In this document: positions 45,846 to 54,951 of the stretch, piece by piece | How positions within the stretch are numbered: position 1 is the first letter of the stretch | Layout of the letters: every line of letters begins with the position of its first letter | Source: Foetidibacter luteolus | GTDB lineage: Bacteria; Bacteroidota; Bacteroidia; Chitinophagales; Chitinophagaceae | NCBI RefSeq assembly: GCF_009650435.1 | Contig: NZ_VVIP01000003.1 | Coordinates: 11,238 to 75,237, forward strand | Reading direction: 5' to 3' | DNA length: 64,000 nt | Program-made: the position numbers and the translations under genes | Notes under the pieces: model-generated | Seen by the model: the letters and a program-made list of their open reading frames with translations, nothing else | Told to the model about the DNA's origin: nothing | Databases searched by the model: none

Positions 45846-46676
45846 ATGCAACAACAGGGCCCCATTGGCGTATTCGATTCCGGTTATGGCGGTTTAACCG
45901 TTTTAAAAGAAATAGTAAATACGTTACCACAATACAACTACATCTACCTGGGCGATAATGCCCGTGCTCCGTACGGCAACCGTTCTTTTGAAACCATTTA
46001 TCATTACACGCTGCAATGCGTTAAATGGTTTTTTCAGCAGAGTTGTCCGCTGGTGCTTCTTGCATGTAATACTGCTTCTGCAAAGGCGTTGCGCACCATA
46101 CAGCAAAAAGACCTTGCCAAAATAGATGCTTTAAAAAGGGTGTTGGGCGTTATACGGCCAACAACAGAAATAATAGGGCTGCATTCCCGTTCCGGTAAAG
46201 TGGGCATTATGGCTACCAATGGTACCGTGCAGTCACAATCGTATAAAATAGAAATTGAAAAGTTTTATCCGCAGTTGCAGGTGTACCAGCAGGCCTGCCC
46301 TTTATTGGTGCCATTAATTGAAAACGGTGAGCATGAAAATGCCGGGGCGGATTACTTTATTAAAAAATATACTGACGAACTGTTGGCTAAAGACCCTGGT
46401 ATTGATACTGTTTTACTGGCATGTACCCACTACCCGCTGATACAGGATAAAATAAAAAAACTATTGCCTGTGGGTACCGAAGTATTGGCGCAGGGCAATA
46501 TTGTAGCAGCCAGCCTGCAGGATTACCTGCAGCGGCACCCGGAAATGGAAAAACTTATTAACCGTGGCGGCAAATTAAAGTTTTATACTACCGATTCTAC
46601 CAGTGATTTTGATGCACATGGTACCGTGTTTTTTGGAAAGCCTGTACAATCAGAACACGTAGAATTGGAAGGATAA
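45846..46676 (+). CDS. murI: Glutamate racemase
   Basis: A 276-residue racemase producing D-glutamate for peptidoglycan. The two catalytic cysteines are in LLACNTASA (near residue 74) and VLLACTHYPLI (near 193); GVFDSGYGGLTVLKE and GDNARAPYGNRS are the other active-site loops. Length is typical. It closes the envelope cluster. The start codon is nearly adjacent to a -7 box. Confidence 0.94.
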   Translation: MQQQGPIGVFDSGYGGLTVLKEIVNTLPQYNYIYLGDNARAPYGNRSFETIYHYTLQCVKWFFQQSCPLVLLACNTASAKALRTIQQKDLAKIDALKRVLGVIRPTTEIIGLHSRSGKVGIMATNGTVQSQSYKIEIEKFYPQLQVYQQACPLLVPLIENGEHENAGADYFIKKYTDELLAKDPGIDTVLLACTHYPLIQDKIKKLLPVGTEVLAQGNIVAASLQDYLQRHPEMEKLINRGGKLKFYTTDSTSDFDAHGTVFFGKPVQSEHVELEG

Positions 46677-46734
46677 AGCTGTATAAGATGGATGTATCGC
46701 CCCACTTGCAACTCCCATTCGCGACTTAGGATTA

Positions 46735-46824
46735 GGATACCAGCAACATACCTTCGTAGCATCGCCTGTTGCGTCGCAATCCTTTCATCGTTCAAATCAT
46801 TGGGCGGCTTTTCAGACCCGGGTA
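46735..46824 (+). repeat. Family C repeat, copy C2
   Basis: GGATACCAGCAACATA, TAGCATCGCCTGTTGCGTCG, GGGCGGCTTTTCAGACCCGG. With B7 it fills the gap between the convergent murI and hemL. Confidence 0.8.
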
Positions 46825-46916
46825 TGCTGTTGCGTGAAGACACGCACCAGGGATTACAATCTTAAAGCAACTGACAAAACTACTATGCGGGAAAAGCTGC
46901 GTAGCGAATCCAACCG

Positions 46917-46975
46917 CACAAGAGTGCGACGCAAGTAAAGCTCCATAGTTGTTCCTGTTGCCGGGCCCATAAAAA
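46917..46975 (+). repeat. Family B repeat, copy B7
   Basis: CACAAGAGTGCGACGCAAGT, CTCCATAGTTGTTCC, GCCGGGCCCATAAAAA. It ends 22 bp beyond the hemL stop codon. Confidence 0.82.
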
Positions 46976-46997
46976 TCTGTCTTATCGCATGCAATAT

Positions 46998-48281
46998 CTA
47001 TAGTTCCTTTAAACTATCTGATGTAGCTTCTATTGTTTTATCTAAATCTTCTTTGGTTAACGCGTTGTTGAGGAACCAGCTTTCAAAAGCCGATGGGGGC
47101 AGGTAGATGCCCCGGTTTAACATGGCATGAAAATACTTTTTAAACAGTTCGTTATTGGCAGAGGCCGCGGAAGAAAAATCGGTAACGGCATGATCGCTAA
47201 AATGTACGCTTATCATGGAGCCGAGATGATTGATAACATAGGGAATGCCGGATGCTTTTAATACCTCATCGAGACCCTGTTTAAGATAGGCCGTTTTATC
47301 GTCCAGCTCTGTTAACAACTGCGGCTGCTCTTTTAAAATAGAAAGCAATGTATAGCCGGCAATCATGGCAATTGGGTTGCCGCTTAATGTGCCGGCCTGG
47401 TATACGTTGCCTAAAGGGGCAACCACTTCCATAATATGCTTCTTACCACCAAAAGCGCCTACGGGCATGCCTGCGCCTATTACCTTGCCATAAGTAACCA
47501 GGTCTGCATCTACGCCAAGCTTTTGCTGTGCACCGCCTAAGGCAAGGCGAAAGCCGGTCATTACTTCATCAAAAATGAAAACAATGTTTTCCGCATCGCA
47601 TATTTTACGGATGCCTTCAATAAAACCAGGCTTGGGCAGGATACAGCCCATGTTGCCGGCAACAGGCTCTATAATAATGGCGGCTATTTCATTTTTGTTT
47701 TGTTCAACCAGTTGTTCAACGGCTTGTAAATCGTTGTAGGCGCAGGTGAGGGTGTCGTTGCTTACACCGCCGGTAACACCGGGAACAGTTTGAATATTAA
47801 GTGTGGCCAAACCACTGCCTGCCTTAACCAGGAAACTGTCTGCATGGCCGTGGTAGCAACCCTCAAATTTGAGGATTTTATTTTTACCTGTATAGCCACG
47901 TGCTACACGAATGGCGCTCATACATGCTTCGGTGCCGCTGCTTACCATGCGTATTAAATCAACATTGGGCGCCATGCTTTTGATAAGCTCGGCCATTTTT
48001 ATTTCCAGCTCTGTAGGTGCCCCGTACGAGGTGGAATAAACTGCCTGCTGCTGTATGGCTTCTACTACCGGCCCATAAGCGTGGCCTAAAATCATAGGCC
48101 CCCATGAGGCGATGTAATCTATGTATTCATTGCCATCGGCATCGTACAGGTAAGCGCCTTTGGCTTTGGATATAAACAATGGTGTTCCGCCCACGCTTTT
48201 AAATGCCCGTACCGGTGAATTAACGCCGCCGGGGATGGACTGCTGGGCCCTTTCGAAAAGTTGTATGCTTGTCTGGATCAT
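46998..48281 (-). CDS. hemL: Glutamate-1-semialdehyde 2,1-aminomutase
   Basis: A 427-residue PLP enzyme converting glutamate-1-semialdehyde to 5-aminolevulinate, step two of the C5 heme route. GGVNSPVRAFKSVGGTP opens the protein, VSSGTEACMSAIRVARG and FIFDEVMTGFR are cofactor loops, and the Schiff-base lysine is in VTYGKVIGAGMP. Length is standard. It is the last gene of the minus-strand heme run; a family D hairpin separates it from hemB. Confidence 0.95.
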   Translation of the reverse strand: MIQTSIQLFERAQQSIPGGVNSPVRAFKSVGGTPLFISKAKGAYLYDADGNEYIDYIASWGPMILGHAYGPVVEAIQQQAVYSTSYGAPTELEIKMAELIKSMAPNVDLIRMVSSGTEACMSAIRVARGYTGKNKILKFEGCYHGHADSFLVKAGSGLATLNIQTVPGVTGGVSNDTLTCAYNDLQAVEQLVEQNKNEIAAIIIEPVAGNMGCILPKPGFIEGIRKICDAENIVFIFDEVMTGFRLALGGAQQKLGVDADLVTYGKVIGAGMPVGAFGGKKHIMEVVAPLGNVYQAGTLSGNPIAMIAGYTLLSILKEQPQLLTELDDKTAYLKQGLDEVLKASGIPYVINHLGSMISVHFSDHAVTDFSSAASANNELFKKYFHAMLNRGIYLPPSAFESWFLNNALTKEDLDKTIEATSDSLKEL

Positions 48282-48374
48282 GTGGTGAGTGGTGAGTGGT
48301 GAATAGTGAGTGGTGAGTAGTGAATGAATAGTAATAGATTGCGGTGCACCCTATTACTATTCACCATTGCCCGT
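48282..48374 (-). repeat. Family D repeat, copy D2 (hairpin) between hemB and hemL
   Basis: Several units like GTGAGTGGTGAATAGTGAG, with a 12-bp inverted repeat GAATAGTAATAG (48326-48337) / CTATTACTATTC (48351-48362) around a 13-nt loop. Confidence 0.75.
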
Positions 48375-49370
<996 letters not shown>

Positions 49371-50342
49371 TTAGTTTTTCTTCAGCCAGTCTACCGGCTT
49401 AAGGCAAACCTGCCATAATTTATCTTCTTCACTGTAGGGCTGCGGCTTGTAATCGTAATCAAACCTTACAGTGGGCGGAAGGCTCATCAGAATACTCTCG
49501 GTACGGCCATTTGTTTTAAGGCCAAATAAAGTGCCCCTGTCGTGAACAAGGTTGAATTCCACATACCGGCCCCTTCTTATTTCCTGCCAGTATTTATTGG
49601 CGGCATTCCATTGCATACCCCTGCGTTTTTTTACAATGGGCAAATAGGCTTGTAAAAAACTATTGCCGTTTGATTGCTGAAAAGAAAATAAACGGTTTGC
49701 GTCAGCCTCATCCACCGGCCGCAGGTAATCGTAAAATACGCCGCCAATACCGCGCATTTCATTGTTGCGATGGCTGTTTACAAAGTATTCATCGCATTGT
49801 TTTTTGAATTGCGGGTATAAACTTTCTCCAAAAGGTTCTATCGCGTTTTTAAGTGTTTGATGAAAATGTCTGGCATCTTCTTCAAACAGGTAGTACGGCG
49901 TTAAATCTGTGCCGCCGCCAAACCAGCGGTCTTTAACATTGTCATCCTCGTCATACAGCTCAAAGTACCGCCAGTTGGCATGTACGGTAGGTACAAACGG
50001 GTTTAACGGATGTATCACCAAACTAAGCCCGGCTGCAAACCATTTTTCTCCATCAATCTTTAACTGGTTGCGCATCTTGTCTGTTACGCGGCCATATACA
50101 ACAGAAGTGTTTACCCCGCCTTTTTCCAGCACGTTACCGTTACTGATAACCCTTGTTAAACCACCGCCGCCACGTCCTTCGGCACGCTGCCATTCATCGT
50201 GGGAGAAAATGGCTTTACCATCTTCCGTTTCCAGGGCTTTGCAGATTTGTTCCTGCAGGGTATATATATATTGAATCCAGTTACCGCGAAATTCGTTTGT
50301 AGTGGTTTTGTACATTCCAACAGGAGATAGTTGATTTTCCAT
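49371..50342 (-). CDS. hemF: Oxygen-dependent coproporphyrinogen III oxidase
   Basis: A 323-residue aerobic enzyme converting coproporphyrinogen III to protoporphyrinogen IX. GGGGLTRVISNGNVLEKGGV, WFGGGTDLTPYYLF, GIGGVFYDYL and RRGRYVEFNLVHDRGT are the family signature blocks, and SLPPTVRFDYDY lies near the end. The choice of HemF rather than radical-SAM HemN points to an oxygen-using organism. It is preceded by the inserted toxin gene rather than directly by hemE. Confidence 0.95.
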   Translation of the reverse strand: MENQLSPVGMYKTTTNEFRGNWIQYIYTLQEQICKALETEDGKAIFSHDEWQRAEGRGGGGLTRVISNGNVLEKGGVNTSVVYGRVTDKMRNQLKIDGEKWFAAGLSLVIHPLNPFVPTVHANWRYFELYDEDDNVKDRWFGGGTDLTPYYLFEEDARHFHQTLKNAIEPFGESLYPQFKKQCDEYFVNSHRNNEMRGIGGVFYDYLRPVDEADANRLFSFQQSNGNSFLQAYLPIVKKRRGMQWNAANKYWQEIRRGRYVEFNLVHDRGTLFGLKTNGRTESILMSLPPTVRFDYDYKPQPYSEEDKLWQVCLKPVDWLKKN

Positions 50343-50358
50343 TGGTGAAGAATTTATT

Positions 50359-51063
50359 CTAAAGAACGCCTAGTTTGATAAACCAATCACTAAAAGGAGC
50401 GTATTGCTGAAGAAATGCCCCTTCTTTAAATTCAGCCATTAAGTTTAATGAGACGGTATTGTCAAAAATGAAAGAACGATAGCTTTTTGCGATGGCTTTT
50501 TTTAATAGTGCCAGGCTACGCTCATATCGTTCTAAGGCTTTTTGCCGGTTAACACGATGGCCACCTTTGGCTACCCTGCTTATAATTCTTCCATAATTGA
50601 TAGCGGGATTGTTAGTAGCTATAAAGTAGAGATAAGTTTGATAACCCTTCTTATTAGCTGTTTCAATGGTAGCTATTTTGGAAGGATGTGACATTACTGT
50701 TTCAAAGCTGAAGTTTATTTTTTTCTGTAATAGCTGATGCCGGATAAAATCCGATATAAGTGATGTGAGATAAGAATTGATTAGTGAAGTTTCTACTATC
50801 AGGATGTTACTGGCTACACTTGATTTAAGCAAAATAGCTTCCTTAAATGAATCGTTGCCGATGGTAGAGGCTTTTGTAACAAATGAGTGAAATTGAGATG
50901 TTGTTGTTTTGATGGAAAAATCTTCAAAGTGCAGAAGAGGTTTCTTTTGAAGGGATGCTTCTACATCATCTGCATTAACATACACCCCAAATGAAATTAA
51001 AGGCTTTAAAGTTTCAATCAATGTTGATTTTCCTGAGCCATTTGGGCCGGCAATCATCCGCAT
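50359..51063 (-). CDS. Zeta-toxin-like P-loop kinase
   Basis: A 234-residue protein of the zeta toxin family. The Walker A motif AGPNGSGKST starts at residue 5. YVNADDVE and SFETVMSHPSK match the substrate-binding and catalytic Asp/Glu-Thr regions, and SRVAKGGHRV is the arginine-bearing lid. Characterised zeta toxins phosphorylate UDP-N-acetylglucosamine and stop wall synthesis. It follows a 61-residue partner, forming a toxin-antitoxin pair lodged between hemE and hemF. Start chosen at the ATG 51063; a TTG at 51084 would add seven residues. The sequence looks more AT-rich than the adjacent hem genes. Confidence 0.78.
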   Translation of the reverse strand: MRMIAGPNGSGKSTLIETLKPLISFGVYVNADDVEASLQKKPLLHFEDFSIKTTTSQFHSFVTKASTIGNDSFKEAILLKSSVASNILIVETSLINSYLTSLISDFIRHQLLQKKINFSFETVMSHPSKIATIETANKKGYQTYLYFIATNNPAINYGRIISRVAKGGHRVNRQKALERYERSLALLKKAIAKSYRSFIFDNTVSLNLMAEFKEGAFLQQYAPFSDWFIKLGVL

Positions 51064-51087
51064 CCTTTTTATTACCTCGCTCAATCT

Positions 51088-51273
51088 TTAGGATTTGGTG
51101 GTTTTTTTAATTACTTCTGTCTTCCCATCCTTATACTTTTTTACCACATTTCCATTTTCTTCTATAACAATTGGTAAACCCAAAGCAAAATTTTCGTTCC
51201 ACGCACGGTCAGATGCTTTTTTGGCAAGTATGGCAAGCTCTTTTCCGGTAAGCTCTTTTTGAGGTTTCTTCAT
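51088..51273 (-). CDS. Putative antitoxin of the zeta-type pair
   Basis: A 61-residue, Lys-rich protein (MKKPQKELTGKELAILAKKA... ending EVIKKTTKS). Small proteins of this kind commonly precede zeta-like kinases in Bacteroidota; I assign it as antitoxin by position and size, not by a recognised fold. Its stop lies 24 bp before the chosen toxin start (or 3 bp before the TTG alternative), so translation is probably coupled. It lacks the three-helix epsilon signature known from plasmid systems. Confidence 0.5.
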   Translation of the reverse strand: MKKPQKELTGKELAILAKKASDRAWNENFALGLPIVIEENGNVVKKYKDGKTEVIKKTTKS

Positions 51274-51405
51274 ATCGCAAAGATAAAAAATTACCTGGCT
51301 AAGGCCACAATGACAACTATCACACAATTGTCATTTTAAAGGCCAGCTATAATACTACCTTAGAGAGGGAAAACCTTCACGAAGTATTTAGAAACAACGC
51401 ATTTT

Positions 51406-51482
51406 AATACCAGCAGTGGTTTTCATGGCATCGTCCCTTGCGTCGCAATCCGTTCATCGTTCAGTTATAATGGGGACTCCAG
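51406..51482 (+). repeat. Family C repeat, copy C3
   Basis: AATACCAGCAGTGG, TCATGGCATCG and TTGCGTCGCAATCCGTTCAT, then a diverged end. It lies in the 409-bp gap between hemE and the antitoxin gene. Confidence 0.72.
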
Positions 51483-51580
51483 GTTTATACAAATCTTCAA
51501 AATTTAAATTTAAACATCTTCCCAGGTAAACACTTTTCCATAAGGGCATGTACCTGATTAGGCAAGTTGCCGCAACATGC

Positions 51581-51640
51581 TGCATAGCGGACAAGGCGTA
51601 CAAGTGAGTGACACAACCAAAGCCTCATAGTAGCAATGCA
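51581..51640 (+). repeat. Family B' repeat, copy B8
   Basis: GCATAGCGGACAAGGCGTAC, then AAGTGAGTGACACAACCAAAG and CCTCATAGTAGC. It is the reverse of B1 without the B1 insertion. Confidence 0.6.
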
Positions 51641-51653
51641 GCTAAGTACATAA

Positions 51654-51669
51654 AGTGAGTAGTGAATGC
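51654..51669 (-). repeat. Family D repeat remnant, copy D9
   Basis: GTGAGTAGTGAATGC, 14 bp beyond the hemE stop codon. Confidence 0.45.
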
Positions 51670-51682
51670 AAGGCTGTACATG

Positions 51683-52714
51683 CTACCCGCCAAATTCTTT
51701 CACCGTATCTACAAAAGCCCTCGCATGGTCAACCGGTACATTGGGCAGTATGCCATGGCCGAGGTTGGCAATATGCTGCCTGCCACCAAAGGCCTTGAGC
51801 ATTTGCTTTACTTCCTGTTGAATAGTGGGGATAGGCGATAACAGCTTGGCCGGGTCAAAATTGCCCTGCAGTGTAACCTTATTGCCAGCAAACCGGCGGG
51901 CCATTTGCGGCTCTATACACCAATCTATACCAAGGCCATGAGCGCCTGTTGCAGCCATACTTTCCAGTGAATGCCAGGCGCCTTTGGCAAAGATGATGGT
52001 GGGCACTTCCTCTTTTAACGCCGCTACAATTTGCCTGATGTATTGTAAGGAGAAAGTTTCAAAATCGCCCTTGCTCAGCAGGCCGCCCCAGCTATCGAAG
52101 ATCTGCACCACATCAGCGCCGGCTTTTACCTGCCCTTTCAGGTAGGCAATGGTGGTGTCGGTAATCATCTGTAGTAACTGGTGTGCAAGCGCCGGCTGGG
52201 TGTAACAGAATATTTTTGCTTCATCAAAAGTTTTACTGCCTTTGCCCTGCACCATGTAGCAAAGCAAAGTCCACGGTGCGCCGGCAAAGCCAATTAGCGG
52301 CACCCGGCCATTCAGTTGCTGCTTAATCAACTTTATAGCGTCAAACACATAGTGCAATGTTTCATCAACATCCGGTACGCGTATGCGCTGCATGTCGGCG
52401 ATTGTTTTAACGGGCTCCGGCAGCAGTGGGCCTTTGCTTTCTATCAACTGCACTTCAAGCCCCATGGCTTGTGGCACAACCAATATGTCTGAGAACAAAA
52501 TGGCGGCATCCACGCCTACAATATCCACGGGTTGTAGGGTAATTTCCGCGGCCAGTTCCGGGGTTTGGCAGCGCTCAAAAAAGCCATATTTTTCACGCAA
52601 CCTCATGTATTCCGGCAGGTACCTTCCGGCCTGCCGCATCATCCATACTGGTGTTCGTTCTGTTGTAAGGCCGTTGAGAGTGTCTAAAAGCAATGTATTC
52701 TTAAGCTCGTTCAT
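51683..52714 (-). CDS. hemE: Uroporphyrinogen decarboxylase
   Basis: A 343-residue enzyme converting uroporphyrinogen III to coproporphyrinogen III. The N-terminal signature is [19 protein letters not shown], and the catalytic Asp is in [30 protein letters not shown] and the closing [19 protein letters not shown] complete the family pattern. Length is normal. Directly upstream lies the S23 gene with its flanking D repeats, which separates it from hemD. Confidence 0.95.
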   Translation of the reverse strand: MNELKNTLLLDTLNGLTTERTPVWMMRQAGRYLPEYMRLREKYGFFERCQTPELAAEITLQPVDIVGVDAAILFSDILVVPQAMGLEVQLIESKGPLLPEPVKTIADMQRIRVPDVDETLHYVFDAIKLIKQQLNGRVPLIGFAGAPWTLLCYMVQGKGSKTFDEAKIFCYTQPALAHQLLQMITDTTIAYLKGQVKAGADVVQIFDSWGGLLSKGDFETFSLQYIRQIVAALKEEVPTIIFAKGAWHSLESMAATGAHGLGIDWCIEPQMARRFAGNKVTLQGNFDPAKLLSPIPTIQQEVKQMLKAFGGRQHIANLGHGILPNVPVDHARAFVDTVKEFGG

Positions 52715-52721
52715 ATGCCTT

Positions 52722-52751
52722 TGTGAGTGGTGAGTAGTCAGTAGTGAGTAG
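52722..52751 (-). repeat. Family D repeat, copy D3 (left flank of S23 gene)
   Basis: GTGAGTGGTGAGTAGTCAGT, then AGTGAGTAG. It is the inverted counterpart of D4 on the other side of the S23 gene. Confidence 0.75.
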
Positions 52752-52753
52752 CT

Positions 52754-53107
52754 TTACCGGCTAATCATACCACTTAAAATTTTAAAAGTTTTAATAATGT
52801 TTTGGCCAAGCGGTTGAATAAACTCAAGAGAACAATAATCTAACTTATACGCTATTCCAATGGCAGTATCAATTTCAATTACTGAACCCCTTGCTATCTC
52901 ATAATAACGTTTTCTTTCAGGTTCTGACTTTCTTGAACAGCCTTCGGCGATATTTAAGTGAACTGAAATAGCGGCTCTTCTTATCTGTTGAGTTAGCGCA
53001 AATTTTTCTTCCGCAGGAAATAATTTTGTTATTCTATAGCACTCAAGTGCCAATAACTGAGACTCTTTAAACACCTCCAGTTTAGTGTGTGCTAATTGCA
53101 AGAACAT
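52754..53107 (-). CDS. S23-family four-helix-bundle protein
   Basis: A 117-residue all-helical protein. HTKLEVFKESQLLALECYRI, the family core QIRRAAISVHLNIAEGCSR and RKRYYEIARGSVIEIDTAI are the hallmarks of the S23 / 23S rRNA intervening-sequence four-helix-bundle family, related in fold to the Avd protein of diversity-generating retroelements. These proteins are often encoded inside movable sequence such as rRNA intervening sequences. Here the gene sits between hemD and hemE and is flanked by inverted family D repeats. No reverse transcriptase or transposase is nearby. Biochemical function is unknown. The ATG at 53107 fits the family start. Confidence 0.85.
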   Translation of the reverse strand: MFLQLAHTKLEVFKESQLLALECYRITKLFPAEEKFALTQQIRRAAISVHLNIAEGCSRKSEPERKRYYEIARGSVIEIDTAIGIAYKLDYCSLEFIQPLGQNIIKTFKILSGMISR

Positions 53108-53157
53108 ACATTTTATTTTATAGGGTACAAAAAAATTATAGCTTACCATTGCAGGTT

Positions 53158-53190
53158 CTCACTCACTATTCACCACTCACTACTCACTAA
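53158..53190 (-). repeat. Family D repeat, copy D4 (right flank of S23, overlaps hemD end)
   Basis: CTCACTCACTATTCACCACT, then CACTACTCACTA. On the minus strand it provides the last two codons and the TAG of hemD, and it is inverted relative to D3. Confidence 0.78.
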
Positions 53191-53878
53191 AATATTCCAC
53201 CACTCTTTCCACTAAATTCTCCTGGCCGGGCCATTCGCTGGTAATAACCTCGTTGGTGCAATATGAATGAATGGTGGCTGTAGTGGTTTTTCCTATGGAA
53301 AACAAAGGAACATCTGTACGTACAGTATTGCTGGAAAAAAAGCTGTGGGCAGCCGTAGGGCTAAAGAACATCACGGCATCGTAATCTTCCTGCACATCAT
53401 GTGGTGTTTGCAGCGTGTGGTAAGCAATCACTTCCTGTACCCGTATGTTATTGGTGCGCAGTGTTTCCGGCAAATCATCCAGGCGCTGGTCGCCACAGAA
53501 AAAGATAACCTCTTTAATATTCTTTGTTTCAATTATTTTACGGGAAAGTACAGACGCATTCTTACCCGTAACCAGTATGGCCTCTTCTCCAAAATATTTT
53601 ACTACCGCATCTTTGGTAACACCCCCAATGCAGCATATTTTCCAGTTGGGCTTTCCGTTTACAATTTGGCCCACACTTTCCACTGAGTTCACGCTGGTAA
53701 AAGCAACGCTGATGTTTTGCAGCGCCAGTTGTTGTACCTGGTCTTTAAACTGCTGCGTGTGCAACTTTTGTATTTCTATAAAAGGCAATGCATCAATTTG
53801 TATATGGTGTACCGCGGCTTTACTTACAAATTGCGCATCAAGTACGCGGGTGCATAAAACTTTTTTATCTGGTTGCAT
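53180..53878 (-). CDS. hemD: Uroporphyrinogen-III synthase
   Basis: A 232-residue protein of the weakly conserved HemD family, which closes and flips ring D of the linear tetrapyrrole made by HemC. VAFTSVNSVESVGQ, CCIGGVTKDAVVKYFG, EVIFFCGDQRLDDLPETL and the late VMFFSPTAAHSFFS with FSIGKTTTATIHS follow the family layout of two alpha/beta lobes. It overlaps the end of hemC by 14 bp, so translation is probably coupled. Its last residues (SE, then TAG) are encoded by repeat D4, so the native C-terminus may have been altered. Confidence 0.88.
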   Translation of the reverse strand: MQPDKKVLCTRVLDAQFVSKAAVHHIQIDALPFIEIQKLHTQQFKDQVQQLALQNISVAFTSVNSVESVGQIVNGKPNWKICCIGGVTKDAVVKYFGEEAILVTGKNASVLSRKIIETKNIKEVIFFCGDQRLDDLPETLRTNNIRVQEVIAYHTLQTPHDVQEDYDAVMFFSPTAAHSFFSSNTVRTDVPLFSIGKTTTATIHSYCTNEVITSEWPGQENLVERVVEYFSE

Positions 53879-54869
53879 TGCGAATGGATTCCACTATTTT
53901 TTCGCCGCCATCTGCTAACACCTGCCGGCCGGCTGTAATGCCAATATCTGTTTTCTCATGAGTGTCAAAACCAGAACAATCCATACCCATTTCTACTTCC
54001 ACATGCGTTTTGCCATCCAGTGAAAAAAGGTTGCCTTTAAAAGTTAAGGTATTGCCTTTAATTTCCGCAAGCGCACTGATGGGTGTAGAGCAGCCGCCCA
54101 TTAAGGTTCTTAAAAAATCCCGCTCCGCATGCACACACAAGGCCGTTGCGGCATCATGCAATACATCGCAATACTCCTTCGCTTCCACATCAGCTTCCCG
54201 GCAAACTACCATGATAGCGCCCTGGGCCGGTGCAGGTAACATCCAGTCTAACTCTATGGAATTTTGGGGGCGTAGATGAATACGTTCCAGTCCTGCCGCT
54301 GCAAAGATGGCTCCGTTCCAGTTATTTTCCTCAACTTTTTTCAGCCGGGTATTTACGTTTCCGCGTAGGTTGTCAATGCTGTGGTGCGGGTAACGATGCA
54401 GCCATTGGGCTTTGCGGCGTATGCTGCTGGTAGCTATGGTAAATGGCGAATGGTGAGCGGTGAATGATGGTGCTTGGCTATTACTAGCTATTGGCCACTG
54501 GCCATTTACAATTCCTAACTCGCCACTCACTACTTTCCACTCACCCTTATATACCAGCAAATCTTTATAAGAAGCTCTTTTTAATACAGCCGCTTGTACT
54601 ATGCCCCGGGCCATTTGCGTAGGCACATCTTTCATGGAGTGTACAGCAATATCAATTTTATTGCTTAGCAGGGCCGCATCAAGTGTACGGGTAAAAATGC
54701 CTTGAACGCCAATTTCATATAAGGGCGTAACCAGGTCAATATCACCTTCACTTTTTATGTAAACCAGTTCAGTTTCAATGCCATGTTGTGCCAGTTGCTC
54801 TTTTACCAGTGTGGCTTGCCATACCGCAAGCTGGCTATCCCTGGTTCCTATGCGGAGAATCCTGTTCAT
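53865..54869 (-). CDS. hemC: Porphobilinogen deaminase (hydroxymethylbilane synthase) with a repeat-derived insertion
   Basis: A 334-residue enzyme joining four porphobilinogens to hydroxymethylbilane. The start RIGTRDSQLAVWQ, HSMKDVPTQM, IATSSIRRKAQW and LPAPAQGAI are conserved, and the dipyrromethane-cofactor cysteine is in LMGGCSTPISAL. Most bacterial homologues have about 300-315 residues. The excess lies between DLLVYKG and IATSSIRR, roughly residues 108-144, where the DNA is a family D repeat pair kept in frame. The insert lies in a surface loop before the substrate-binding arginine pair. A longer N-terminal frame (from 54905) also consists of repeat sequence, so the ATG at 54869 is used. 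Confidence 0.93.
   Translation of the reverse strand: MNRILRIGTRDSQLAVWQATLVKEQLAQHGIETELVYIKSEGDIDLVTPLYEIGVQGIFTRTLDAALLSNKIDIAVHSMKDVPTQMARGIVQAAVLKRASYKDLLVYKGEWKVVSGELGIVNGQWPIASNSQAPSFTAHHSPFTIATSSIRRKAQWLHRYPHHSIDNLRGNVNTRLKKVEENNWNGAIFAAAGLERIHLRPQNSIELDWMLPAPAQGAIMVVCREADVEAKEYCDVLHDAATALCVHAERDFLRTLMGGCSTPISALAEIKGNTLTFKGNLFSLDGKTHVEVEMGMDCSGFDTHEKTDIGITAGRQVLADGGEKIVESIRNATR
54438..54546 (-). repeat. Family D repeat, copy D5, inside hemC
   Basis: Plus-strand words AATGGCGAATGGTGAGCGGTG and CCATTTACAATTCC, CGCCACTCACTACTTTCCAC are D units in inverted arrangement. The 109-nt stretch encodes about 36 residues of HemC without a stop. Confidence 0.8.
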
Positions 54870-54950
54870 ATAGTGAGTGGTGAATAGTCGATGGTGAATG
54901 GTCAACAGCGGCTAATGTAATACATTCACCATTGACTATTCACCATTAAC
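54870..54950 (-). repeat. Family D repeat, copy D6 (long hairpin) between hemA and hemC
   Basis: Arms at 54880-54900 and 54923-54943 are inverted repeats of 21 bp with one mismatch (GTGAATAGTCGATGGTGAAT and its partner) around a 22-nt loop. They fill the whole hemA-hemC gap. Confidence 0.85.
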
Positions 54951-54951
54951 G

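Noticed and set aside
48282..48374. Possible CRISPR or tandem-repeat array in the GTGAGTGGTGAATAG stretches
   Set aside because: Units are short, irregular and without spacers of constant length, and no cas genes are near.
54870..54905. Longer N-terminus of HemC (MTIHHRLFTTHY...)
   Set aside because: It is encoded by the D6 repeat and precedes the conserved RIGTRDS start.
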